64,000 bases of DNA from Isochrysis galbana (Eukaryota; Haptophyta; Isochrysidales; Isochrysidaceae), in the NCBI GenBank assembly GCA_018136815.1, contig CM030937.1, forward strand, positions 5,880,526 through 5,944,525. Direction: 5' to 3'. Made by a program: the position numbers and the translations under genes. This document shows, piece after piece, positions 54,061 through 64,000 of this stretch (position 1 is its first letter; each line of letters begins with the position of its first letter). The notes under the pieces were generated by a model. It had not been told where the DNA came from. It searched no databases and was given only the letters and a program-made list of their open reading frames with translations.

Positions 54061-55860
54061 GATCGTACGATACATTATGCAACAGATGTTTACGTTTGTT
54101 GCCACAGGCCACAGGAACAACCATCAACAGGTCTGCCCCGCTGCCCCGGCCCGCCCCTTGCCCCTTGCACTTGGCCCGACGTAGTTAGTGCTACCGTAGT
54201 GCACGCCCCCCCCCCCCCCCCCGATAGCCGATACCAAAGACAAAGGAATAAAGGGGGTCATGTAAAGGGTGTGAGTGTTCTGGGGTATAGGCGGTGGCGT
54301 GAGTCAGTACCGTGAGCCGTGAGTGCGTGGTCCTTTGTCTTTATACTTTATAGCTAGCGGTAGTAGCCTAAATCTTAATCTTAAGTCTTAACCCTAGTAG
54401 GTGCCTATAAACCGGAATTTAGGTGCCTACATTCGGGTGATGCAGGGGGCAGAGCAGTCATATTTTTGGCTGGGTTGCCTGCATATAGGCAGGATAGAAC
54501 CCCCTAAGCAGCATGACTTGAGTACAGAAGGTTACAATGCATTTTCAGAGCGGCGAAAACGGCGAAAATGTAAAAACAGCCAAAAACAGCCAAAAACCCC
54601 CGACTACTCTAGAAGACATCGGTGACACGCAAAAAAACAAGGAATGTGGTAATAAGCGCCCACTCCTGCACGACAGGCCAACAGGCCAAACATTTGAACT
54701 GGGGCCGCTTTGGTTTCGCCACAGCACACTGAGCATAGCCACACACTCCCTTTTGGGGGGACACACGGACGGCCTTCTTCTGCGGGCCACGGGACGGGAA
54801 CCGCCTTGCCGGCTCGCGCCTCGCGCCAACCTTTCGTGGCAACTACGTTCTCCCGCGCTTCTAAAACCAAGCACCATTGACGAATTTATGATTGGGAGAT
54901 CTACCCAAGCCTGGGAGGGGTCCCATTTCACATCAGGAGGCCCCCTAGGGCCCTCCTAGTGCCCTTAGGGGCTCCGAATATAGCCATATGTACTAAAAAC
55001 GTCCCGACCGTCCGCCTCGCGGACTAGGCACCTACTAGGGTTAAGACGGGAAGTCAAGAATCTTCAAATATTTCTTTCGCCCGGGTAAAACCGTAACTCG
55101 AGCAGGTGAAACTCCAACAGTGAAGCCCAAGTGGAACCCCTGCAAACAACTACTACATTACATCTGAGTAGTTCTAGTTTGTGGTTTGTGGTTGGTGCGA
55201 GAAGAGCTTCCCGTCTCGAGTTTTTGTTGTTGTGGAAAACAAAAATCAGGCTCGCTCGCTCTGGCCGGCCAGCGGGGCCCACCGTGTAGCAGCGTGGCCG
55301 CCCACCTTCTTTACGAGTACTAATCGTCACCAGAGAGAAGGTCGAGGAGAGGAGAGAGAAAGAGGGGGAGGGGGTGGAGGGAGAGGGAGAGAAAGGAAGA
55401 GCACGGCACAGGATCTAGAGGCACAAAGCACAGAATGTGGAGTATTGTAGTAGGGGGGGGGGGCAAAAGAAGAGAGGGAGAGAATGGGGGGTCGCAGGCA
55501 ACACTCTATGGAGGTAGAGGACGAGAGAGAGATTGAGGGAGAAAGTACAGACGGGCGAGGAGGAGGGGAGAGAGAGACGACGACGACGACGGAGGGGAGA
55601 GGCGGGAAAAAACTCCCCCTTTCCCTCTCACCCGAGAGAGAGAGAGCAGAAGAGAAGGCGGAGAGAGGAGAGGAGAGGGAAGGAGTTGACTGAGGGGGGG
55701 GGGGGGGGGGAGGAGCCCCTCAGCCTTCCCTTGTGGTTCCCTCCGGCCAGCGCGCGCCATCCGCCCCCCCCCACTCTCTCCCCCCCCCTTCCGCCCCCTC
55801 CTCCCCCCCCTTCCCCCACCCCTCTCTCTCCGCTCCTCTCCCCCGTCAGAGGCCGTGGCA
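54061..55860. other. Intergenic, upstream region of the SFR2-like gene
   Basis: No gene recognised between 54061 and 55330. From 55330 to 55850 there are GAGAGG/GGGG tracts turning to CCCCCC, like those upstream of the other genes. CTCTCCCCCGTCAG at 55842-55852 could be a splice acceptor for an upstream exon. Confidence 0.5.
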
Positions 55861-58599
55861 ATGCCGCGAGACGAGGCAGCAGCGGAGTTTGGTGATGCCG
55901 ACTTTTGGTTCGGCATTGCCACGGCGCCCGCCCATCAGGAGGACTCGCTCGATGATGTGTGGCTCGCCTTTGCGCAACAGGGCCACGTCCGCGCGTGGAA
56001 GAACACGCCGCGCGCGGAGGAACGCCTTCGTGCGTGGACAGAGCCGGAGACGGATATCCGGCTTGCCGCCGAAACAGGCGTTCAGGTCTACCGTCTAGGC
56101 GTCGACTGGGGCCGACTGGTCCCGGAGTGCTCACTCGACGCGACCGACTTTGACGCGTGCCGCATTCAAGACGAGGCGGCGCTGCGGCACTATGAGGAAA
56201 TCTTGACGATGGTGCACAAGTATGGGATGAAGGTGATGCTCACGCTTTTTCACCACTCTTTCCCCAAATGGGGCACCTGGCCCGAAGAGGCCGTCGCCGC
56301 GGCAGCCGAGGAGCGCGAGCGTGCGCACGGCGACTCATCCGACCCGCGCAACGCCGGCTCGGGGACCGGACTGATGTGGCAGCACCCCAACGCGATCGAG
56401 CTCTTCGTCACCTTCGCCCTCGATGTGGTGCGCCGGCTCGGCCACCTCGTCGACTTTTGGGTCGTCTTCAATGAGCCGGTCATCTTCACGGCCCTCTCGC
56501 ACTGCATGGGTATGTGGCCGCCCGGCCCTCTTATAAAGAGCGTCGCCGTGCAGGTCAATTGCTTGACCAACCCGGCGACCGGCTCGCTCAAGGCACAGAT
56601 GAACATGGTCAGTGCGCATCGCCGGCTCTATGGGCTCATCCGGCAGACCGAGCAGGAGCGGGGGTGGCCGCTCGCGCCCGTGGGTGTCGCGCACCTGCTT
56701 ATGGACACGCGCCCGTACGTGTCGTATGGGACTTTTCGCCAGCTCGACTCAGCGTCGGAGCTTTTCCTCAAGCTCTTTGCGCGGTACCTCTTCATCGACA
56801 TGCTGCGCGATGTGCTCGACTTCTGCGGCATCAATTACTACGGCGAGGAGATCATCCACGATGGCGGTCCTGCCACGTTGCCGCATGAGGTCGAGTACTC
56901 GAGCAACGGCCGCGGCATCTCGGCCACCGGCATGGTCAACGTGCTCTCGCAGTTTCACTCGCGCTATGCAGACGACGCCGAGGCAAGGTTCACGCGGCCA
57001 TTGGGCTACGGCTACATCATCACCGAGAACGGCATCGCTGATGCCTCCGACTTGCTGCGCCCCGCCTACATAACGGAGCATCTAATGGCCTTATCCTACG
57101 CGCGTTCGAAGTTGGGTGCGTCAGCGTGGGTGCCAGGGACACAGGGGCGCGCGCACATTCATGTGGTTGGCATGCAGTCGCGGCCGCCCACCGGCGCTAT
57201 GATTGCGGGGTGCCTCGTCTTGGGGATGGGTGCATTGCACAAGCTGCGACGGAAGCTCCGCGGATTATGTTTCACAGTTGGGTTTACATCCGCTCTGTCC
57301 CATGGCGCAGGCATCCCCGTGCGGGGGTATATTCACTGGACCATTACCGACAACTGGGAGTGGGCGGACGGCTATTGCCCCAAGTTCGGACTCGTCTCTG
57401 TCGACAGATCCGATCCGAGGATGCCGCGCACACCACGCCATTCGTACTTCTTGTACTCGGACATCATCCGTTCTCGAATGGTCACTTGGCAGCAGAAGGA
57501 GGATGCATGGACAATCGCGACCGAGGCCGCTGCCAACAACTTGACTCACGACGTCTGCCGCGTCGGCGTGCTCGCTCTGGACTCGCCGGTGCATGCCCGT
57601 ATCCTCGCAGGCACATCGGACCCGCGCGGCAACCTGATCGATTGGCGCTTCAACGCGTCGAAAATCCGTGTCGATTCCGAGGCGGCGCGCCGGGCGTCGA
57701 CGCTTCTGGTGCGCAGCAGTGTGCTGGTGGGCCTCCCGGCCACAGCCGCGAGCGAGCGCGCTTCCTTGCTGACAGTTGGGTTCTCCCCTTAGGTAGCGTC
57801 AATGGCCTTCTCCAAGGCGACCGGCATCGACCCTGTCGCCGACACGATGGAGACTATGGCTGCGCTTTCCAACAGCTGGGACCGTTTCATGGCCGAGCAC
57901 GAGTCTCGCATGGAGCGTTTCGAGACGCAACGGGCCTACTTTGACAGGTACACGCAGCTGGCGACGTCGGCAAATGGCACGAGCTTTATGCTCAACGCGA
58001 TCGGCCATTGGATGGGGATCTACGACTACCCGCCGAGCCCCCCCGTCCCACCAGCGCTCCCGCCCTCGCCACCACCCTCATTTCCGTCGCCGCCCTCGTA
58101 CCCGCCACCTCCCCCCTCGCCCTCGCCTCCTCCCGTGCAAATCGACTTTTGGCTAGCATCGCAGCTCGCTGTTGGCACGGCGACCGCCCTTGTGACGGGC
58201 ACCGCCGGGCCCGCGGTCGACTTGCTAACAGGGCATAGTGGAGAGAGCCGCATGGACCAAGCCGATTCTGATGATTATTATGGCAGTGAAGTGTACTCGT
58301 ACGAAAGCAGCCCCGTTACTCCGCCTCCTATGCCCCCGATTCCCCCATCCACTAGCATTCCAGCCCACGGCCAGGTTCTTGCGATTGGACCATCGTCTAT
58401 CCTTGTTTTTGCGCTATTACTCACCTTCCCGTCGGTAACTGCGATGTTGGCGTGGCGTATGTGGAGACAAAGAACGCGAGGGCGCGCTGTTCTACTGGGA
58501 AGCAACGGCGCAACGACCAAATCTACAATAGAGGATGATGGCGGCGTGGGCATTGGCAAGGAGCGCGACGTACAGTCAGGTTTGCACGAGATGCTATGA
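55861..58599 (+). CDS. SFR2: SFR2-like glycosyl hydrolase family 1 galactosyltransferase, three exons, C-terminal membrane anchor
   Basis: Proposed exons are 55861-57115, 57311-57708 and 57793-58599 (819 residues). The catalytic part resembles plant SENSITIVE TO FREEZING 2 throughout: FWFGIATAPAHQEDSLDDVW, AEERLRAWTEPETDIRLAAE, TGVQVYRLGVDWGRLVPE, GMKVMLTLFHHSFPKWG, FNEP (Glu205), ITENG (Glu389) and YIHWTITDNWEWADGY. Those two Glu are the family 1 acid/base and nucleophile. SFR2 moves galactose between galactolipids at the chloroplast outer envelope. Both introns are multiples of three (195 and 84 nt), so unspliced RNA stays open for long stretches. Exon 3 adds what plant SFR2 lacks: a helix, a Pro/Ser-rich linker and a C-terminal membrane segment (SILVFALLLTFPSVTAMLAW). 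No N-terminal anchor is seen, though a 5' exon is possible. Confidence 0.85.
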
Positions 58600-59497
58600 C
58601 CATGGCGTCCCATTGTGCCTTTGAAGGAAAGCTACATGGGTTTGTGCCATTGTCGTCGTTGGATAGTGACGCATCGTTGTTTTGAATTGTGTGCCGGAGA
58701 CTTGTGTGCCGGAGACACGGGTGACGCGTGGCGGTATGAATACAAAATAAATAATGTTATGTCCTAGCCAACCGCACTAATTGGTCACTAACTAGTCGGA
58801 CACAACAAGTGCTACTGCAACTCTGCAACTTCAGGTTCGGGGTTTTTTTCGCATCGCCCTCCCCCTCTCATGGGATCCCGGGAGACTGCTATTTTCTCCC
58901 GGGCCCCCTGCTCTCCCCCCTCCTCCTCTCCCCCCCCTTCCACCCCCCCCCCCCCCTCCTCCCTCCCCCTCCCACCGACCCCCTCCTCCTTCTGCGGATG
59001 GGGTACGCAGCAACTCTACATGTCGTGGGGTGGTGCCCACGAGGCACAACCATCGCGGCTTGTGCGAGGCAGAGCGCCATCGCCATCGCCGATCGCATCG
59101 CCGTCCCGATATCGCAGAATTAGCAATCTCTCTACATTCACAAGCACGCACATCGCCCTTTTCACAAGGCCTCTGCCTCAAGAACAAAGGGGGGCGTCCG
59201 CAGTAATCTCTCCCACGGCATCCGGGGGGCGGGCGTGGATCAACAAAAAATGCACCATTCGCTGCCGCCTCCATCCGCACAAGTAAATCCCGGGCGTTCA
59301 TTTGAACGGCCCGGTCTGCCTCTTCCTCCACCCAGAGTCAGAGTGCGCTACCGCCCTAGCCGTTTGCGCCATCACTCTATTATAGCGAACAAGAGCGGAA
59401 TATATTGCTCGTTCGGGGAGCGGTCGCCCCCACGCCCCAGGCTCACTTTCGACTCAACCCTTGGATATCCTGGTGGCAAGCAAGGACCCGTCGTCAC
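58600..59497. other. Intergenic, no gene recognised
   Basis: Probable 3' UTR (TACAAAATAAATAATGTT near 58741), then a CCCCTCC-rich tract (58910-58990) and unassigned sequence. Confidence 0.45.
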
Positions 59498-59750
59498 AAT
59501 TGCGGCACGTACAACCTAAACGGCACCAAAGAGGCGGTACGCGGTACGTTAGCCGCGGTGCTATCCCACACAGCAAGACAGAAGACAGCAAGCGCGAAAG
59601 GCGAGGGTAGACATCTTGCTACTCGGAGAACTTCATGCATACGAGGATGGAACACACCTCCGGGCGCACAAGACGACCACCTTACTAGTACTAGGATGGC
59701 GGACCCCGAGCGATAAGGGCGGTGTCGTAGCAGGGACAGGGACAGGGTGA
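59498..59750 (+). pseudogene. LINE APE-endonuclease relic
   Basis: One frame reads GTYNLNGTKEAVRGTLAAVL. After a frame change it reads VDILLLGELHAYEDGTHLRA, then LGWRTPSDKGGVVAGTG. The order matches the endonuclease at 51783-52000 (TYNLNGAKHK, IHILYAQELHHYSDGWHLR). It is a short fragment of a second, diverged LINE. Confidence 0.65.
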
Positions 59751-60365
59751 CCTAGATCTAGTAGGTAGTAGGCGAGTAGCCCAGAATCTTTAGATGTTTT
59801 TTTTAGTGGAAAGGTTGGTGAGGTGTCATACCAACCTTCTCCTCGATGATTTGTTGTTGGATTGGGAGTCTCGTGTTTTGCCTCGGGAGTTGGAGCGATG
59901 GTTGTGGATGAGCCATGGATGAACCCGAGTCTGAAGAGTCGTATAACATTTACTACTTGCTATCATAACTTTATATTATTAGTATCACTAGTTTTAGTTT
60001 GACCTGCCACGGACCTATGTTGCGACCTGTTAACAGGTCCTCTTAATAGCAACAAGCCCCCGAAACCTATTGCCTATTGTCTCATTGTCCCATCCGGGCG
60101 GAGGGCGGGCCACAGACTATGCCATAGATAGTGCGACACCCCGTGGCTGCGAGCGCGGCGGGGGTAGCAAGAAGTTTTTTTGATACATCAAACATACTCA
60201 TACTGCTCTCATACATAGAGGATTGGCGGTGGTCGAAGGGGTTGGGGAAAGAGTGCATGTGCAAGCATGAACGTGTAATTTACCCACTTCAGTCCCAATT
60301 CAGCTGCGACGAGCGCAAAGAGCAGTGGTGCAAGTGGGGAGTAGCGTCGTACGCCAATCTGCAGC
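59751..60365. other. Intergenic, no gene recognised
   Basis: AT-rich for this window (59940-60060). A short hairpin-forming CGACCTGTTAACAGGTC lies near 60025. Confidence 0.45.
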
Positions 60366-61474
60366 TCACACATGAAAGCGCCGCCGACTTGTGTCGAGCT
60401 CAGGCTTGTGCTTCCATTCGTATTCACCATGCTGCGTGTCAAATGTTCCTAGCTGGAGAGACTTCAACCTTAACGTGAATCTTGGACCAAGCTCTTGCAG
60501 ACGAGCACTCACGGGGCCGCCTTCTTCCTTCTGCTCGAAAACGTAACGGTGGTGTCGGAAGAAGACGAAGTCGCGCTGATTGTGCATGGTAACGACTTGG
60601 CGTCCGCGGAATTGTGGGTCGTGTGGGAAGAGGCAGGCGAGCATTCGGCCTAGGCGGTGACCGAGGCGGGTGCTGAAGTTGTTCAAGATGAGCTCGGGCC
60701 GGTGGTGAGTGGCGTTGCCGTGATTGGAGATACGCTTAGGCAGGACGAGCGAAGTCACCTGTGCATAGGAAAATATGGACAGCGCGTGTGATTACACTAG
60801 GTTGAGAAGGCATGTGCCGTTGGGTCAAATTGGGTGATATGACGGCCAACCCTTGCCTGCAACGCATGCTACAGTGCAACTGCTATTTGAATTGTCCGCA
60901 CAGCTGGCACTCCGAGGACGCTCACCTTGAACCGTGCAGTGGGCCCATATGGTAGCTTCACCATCCACAAAGACTGGGGCTTCTTCGCCTTTTCGGTGAA
61001 AATGAGCAAGCTCGTGTAGCCGCGCTGGTTACACGCATCAATCATCTCCTTGAGCGGCACAGCTCCGCGCTTCCTGTATTCGCAGTTGGGGAGCATCGCC
61101 ACCACTTCGTCGAGGAAATCCATGAGCTTCTCAGAGGGGTACCGCCCGGTCGTCACGAGCGTCTTTGGCGGAAGCTGTCCGCCGAAGTGGGCGGAGAACT
61201 CATCAAACGAGTCCTCCGCTGCAATCTCCTCGTCGCCTGGCCGGACGAGAGTCTCGTCCGCCTCACGAGTGTTGTCGAGGGTCCTCTGGACAGGCTTGGG
61301 AGCATCGTCTCCGAGTGCAGCGGCCTCTTTCTGGCGCAGCGCCCTTGCCTTGCGCTGCGCGGCGCCACCCTCCTTCTTCAGCTTGTGATAGACTGCCTGC
61401 CGCTTGATCTTGTTGCGGATCTCCTTGCCTGCCCGCCCGTTGCGGCTTGCCCCGCCCAGCCGGCCCTTGGCCAT
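60366..61474 (-). CDS. RPF1: Ribosome production factor 1 (Brix domain), two exons
   Basis: Exon 1 is 61474-60926 and exon 2 is 60758-60366, with donor AAG|GTGAGC and acceptor CACAG|GTGAC. The product is 313 residues, close to known RPF1 lengths. The basic N-terminus ([34 protein letters not shown]) precedes a Brix domain: [29 protein letters not shown] at the exon junction, [67 protein letters not shown] and [22 protein letters not shown]1 acts in the nucleolus in processing of large-subunit pre-rRNA. The frame also runs 18 codons into the intron before a stop, so retention would truncate the protein. Confidence 0.95.
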
Positions 61475-61873
61475 CGCGCCACGGACGAAGGGCGGGAGAC
61501 GGGGGGTAGGGCGCGAGCAAGCTAATCGACGAGAGCTCTGGAGGAGGAGCGGGCGGCGAGCGGCGGCGAGCGGCGAGGCGAGGGGACGGCAGGCACGGGC
61601 AGAGGAGGGAAGCAGCCAAGCCCCTCAGTCTGTCGTCGCGGCCTCGTGCTAGTATTCTCTAAAGTAGAAGGCCTAGACTGAATACTCTATCTATCTACTC
61701 TATTCCCTAGAGACTGTTTGGTGGGCTGCCTGCAGACTGGCAGACTGGCAGACTGGGGCTGGCTAGCACACTCACACTAAAACTTAAATTCAAAGCGTGG
61801 ATACTCCATTAATAGTAAAAGTACGTATTACGGGTTCAACAGTGACGGTAGAGTAAATGTCACGACGCGCCAT
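61475..61873. other. Upstream region of RPF1
   Basis: GC-rich near the start codon, then AT-richer. CAGACTGGCAGACTGGCAGACTGG is a short tandem repeat at 61735-61758. No TATA box is evident. Confidence 0.45.
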
Positions 61874-62275
61874 TGTCGTATTCCATACGATGACAGGCTT
61901 TTACTTATAACCTGTAGGTTATTTTAAGCCTTAGGGTCTCGTCGATTGGTGTTCCGCTTCTTCTCTTACCTTCTCTCGATGTCATCAAATGTTCCATGAC
62001 CGTCTTTTGTCTTCTCTCGTCTATCGGTCATAGCTCCCCCAGCGAGATCTGCCCTCGTTGTGTCGGCCCCCTCTGTCGCATGTCTGCGCGTTGCCCTGGT
62101 GCCGATGCCTGGCCGTCCGTCCAGGTGTGGTTAGTTTTCGCCCCGTTTGGCTTAGTTTGTGTGTCTTTTTGTCCTCTGTTCTTGTTCTCTGTGGGTTTTA
62201 TCTGTTGTAGGCTCCCGTGCCTACCTCGGACCTAAGAAGCTACTCATTCTCACTTTCCCTCTCTCCTACTAGCTC
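61874..62275 (+). repeat. LTR-like repeat B, copy 4
   Basis: TGTCGTATTCCATACGATGACAG start and about 400 bp related to copies 2 and 3, with more substitutions. It is followed by the gag-like frame at 62359, in the same arrangement as 11505-12021. Confidence 0.7.
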
Positions 62276-62358
62276 GCTAGCTAGCCTCGTCTCCACTCTC
62301 CGGCGCCACGCGTCGCGAGCCTCCGACCTTCAGTCTACCTCATCGCTCGTAGCGCCCG

Positions 62359-63870
62359 ATGGCAGACTCTCCCGAACCCGACACTTATTATGATCTTTCA
62401 CAACTAAGTTTATACTTGGTTGACCCATGGGGGGGCACGAGCCCCCCCCTCTCTCCACTCCTCCCCTGCCATGGGGGAGGAATCACCCATCCTCCTGGCA
62501 CGCCTGATGGCTTGCCAGGAGGCCACTGCCCTACTGACCCACTCCCTTCCCCACAGGCTCGCCCCATTCGCCATTCGCCCATCCTGGCCCCTCGTGACCA
62601 GCCCATCGCTCCAACCCCCCCTCCCCCCTCCCCCCCTGGTCGACAGGCAGACAGGTGCAGATTGGGGGCCCCAGAGGCTCAGGAGCGCTAGCGAGGGAGA
62701 GGCAGGGGAGGCCAGGGCCCAGCCCCAGCCTCCTCTGCCCCCAGAGCTGGCCTCCAGGAGCCTCCAGGGGTCGCCAGGGGCAGCTGCAGGCCTGCCGCAC
62801 TGCCGCAGGCGCGCCATCGCGCGTGCCTGCAGGAGAGGGGGGAGAGAGCGCGGAGAAGGGGGTGGGCGGAGCGAGAGCTCCGCTCACCGGAAAATAGGTA
62901 AGTCCCGCACCTGTTTACAGGATAAGTCGGGGCTGAGACCGCCGCCCACTCGGAGACACAGGAGGAAGGGGGGGAATGATCACCGGGGGGAGGCGCGGGC
63001 CACCGGACCATATCTAAGCCCTTCACCCCTATCCCCCTAGTAGTGCACGGGGGGAGTCGCCTTATGGCGGGGGGAGAAGGGCCGGGGGAGTGGGGGTGTA
63101 GAAAGTTTTCCTACGTGAGTAGAAAGTAGAGGGTCCACGGCCGCGTGTGCGGTGAGCGGTGAGACTATTAAAAGGTTTATTATTATTATGATCTTTCAGA
63201 CATCTTCCCGCAAGCAACAATCAACGACCCTATCACGGCCGCGTCAGCTGCCGGCTCGATCGAACGGCCCTCTGCCTACGAGCCTGTAGTCATCGCGTGT
63301 TCGACAAGCACAAATTCAGCCTTGGCGCCTACGAAGACTCGACAACCCTCCTCTCCTTCCACGACTTCGGAGTTGACGCACAATACATGTGGCTGCGCCT
63401 GACGGAGAAGCAGCGCAAACATATCGCCACGAGGCGCATAGTTCGCATCCCTGTCCACCCGCCTCCATCCCATGGCGTGCCGTCGGCGGTGCCGAGAGTT
63501 GTTCAACTAGCTCGCTTGTACCTTGTACCTTCAAGCCCCAGCGCGTCTCGGTCCGTCGTCCCCTTTCCTATTCCAGTTACCTTCGGAAGCGCTTCCACTA
63601 CTGCGTCGATGATGTCCGCTTGGGTAGCGCAGGGCCTCAAACAATGCGACGCCGTCTTTGCGCCTCCGGGTTTCGCGTACCTATGCCACTCCATCCGTTC
63701 CGGAGCCTCTTCAACGGCGGAAGCCATCAAAGTTCCGCGCATCCGCGGCGATTGGTTAGGAGGCTGGGCCCCAGGCACTTCGACTGGGGCGAAGCATTAC
63801 ATAGACCCAACCAACGGTCGGACCGTGCCCAGCGGCATTTGCGCTCCTCGGTTGGCTGCTCGATCATGAG
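62359..63870 (+). pseudogene. Gag-like ORF and tyrosine-recombinase fragment of a retroelement, interrupted
   Basis: ATG 62359 (MADSPEPDTYYDLS) is interrupted by a small element at 62401-63182 and resumes YYDLSDIFPQATINDPITAA through SAYEPVVIA. One frameshift near 63295 leads to FDKHKFSLGAYEDSTTLLSF. Further along the same frame reads FAPPGFAYLCHSIRSGASST, AEAIKVPRIRGDWLGGWAPG and TGAKHYIDP. H-S-I-R-S-G, GGW and KHYID follow the H-x-x-R...Y layout of tyrosine recombinases found in DIRS-type retroelements. Reverse transcriptase is missing, so a large internal deletion is likely. Confidence 0.55.
62401..63182 (+). mobile_element. Small non-LTR element family N, complete copy inside the gag-like ORF
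   Basis: 782 bp between perfect 16-bp duplications TTATTATGATCTTTCA (62385-62400 and 63183-63198). It differs from 50870-51621 mainly by short tandem expansions (CGCCATTCGCC, CCCCCTCCC, CACTGCCG, GCGGTGA). The uninterrupted gag-like copy at 12021 shows the empty site (TACTATGACCTCTCAGACAT). Confidence 0.9.
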
Positions 63871-64000
63871 TACCAAGTTCAAGACCACAGCCAATTCTAA
63901 TCTATCTATCTAACCGAGTTCCTCGCTCTTCCGCTTCCGGGTGTTGATGGCAAACATATCCATTCTAAGGCTAGTAACCGGATAGCTGGGTATCTTCTAG

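Noticed and set aside
57802-58599. Separate gene for a Pro-rich membrane protein
   Set aside because: The frame is preceded by an acceptor (CCCCTTAG) in phase with the SFR2-like exon 2 donor at 57709, so a third exon is the simpler reading. Transcript data could reverse this.

Overview
This window reads as nuclear DNA of a GC-rich eukaryote, most likely a photosynthetic alga of the green lineage. Protein-coding genes sit on both strands, several are split by short GT-AG introns, and the repeat content is high. Three things point to an alga: a thylakoid-lumen precursor with a twin-arginine signal, a homologue of the chloroplast-envelope galactolipid galactosyltransferase SFR2 with a Pro/Ser linker of the kind common in green algae, and (SPPPP)-type repeats at the left edge. 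The species cannot be told from the sequence. There are three 100-base assembly gaps (16740-16839, 31840-31939, 42628-42727).

Host genes, left to right: a twin-arginine thylakoid-lumen protein (6830-7572, +), an unidentified multi-pass membrane protein (12564-13454, +), an AMPK/SnRK-like Ser/Thr kinase (15086-16636, -), the clathrin adaptor AP-2 mu subunit in five exons (24263-26044, +), ribosomal protein uL2/RPL8 (29696-30458, -), a three-repeat MYB factor in three exons (45986-47544, +), an SFR2-like glycosyl hydrolase family 1 protein in three exons (55861-58599, +) and ribosome production factor RPF1 in two exons (60366-61474, -). These are ordinary, unrelated housekeeping or regulatory genes and do not form a pathway. 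They are islands between repeats.

The rest is mostly mobile DNA, often nested. The most notable item is a ~10.5 kb Ty3/Gypsy chromovirus on the minus strand (about 32109-42525). It has an open pol ORF of about 1780 codons, and between gag and pol an extra 754-codon ORF whose C-terminus is a phage-type DNA cytosine-methyltransferase-like domain. Its gag is broken. A second family, ~750-930 bp elements with perfect 16-17 bp target duplications, is present in four nearly complete copies (20814-23396, 43710-44472, 50870-51621, 62401-63182). They share their 5' end with a LINE whose CCCH-finger ORF1 and APE endonuclease are at 49348-52888. One copy of the small element sits inside that LINE's ORF1 and another inside a tyrosine-recombinase retroelement at 61874-63870. 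A near-internal-less LTR element with two 794-bp LTRs and a 5-bp target duplication (21032-22684) sits inside a fourth copy. There are also relics of hAT and mariner-like transposases, several LTR-type repeats that start with a TGTCG hairpin, an ~840 bp inverted repeat flanking the lumen-protein gene, and long CT/GA low-complexity tracts next to several genes.
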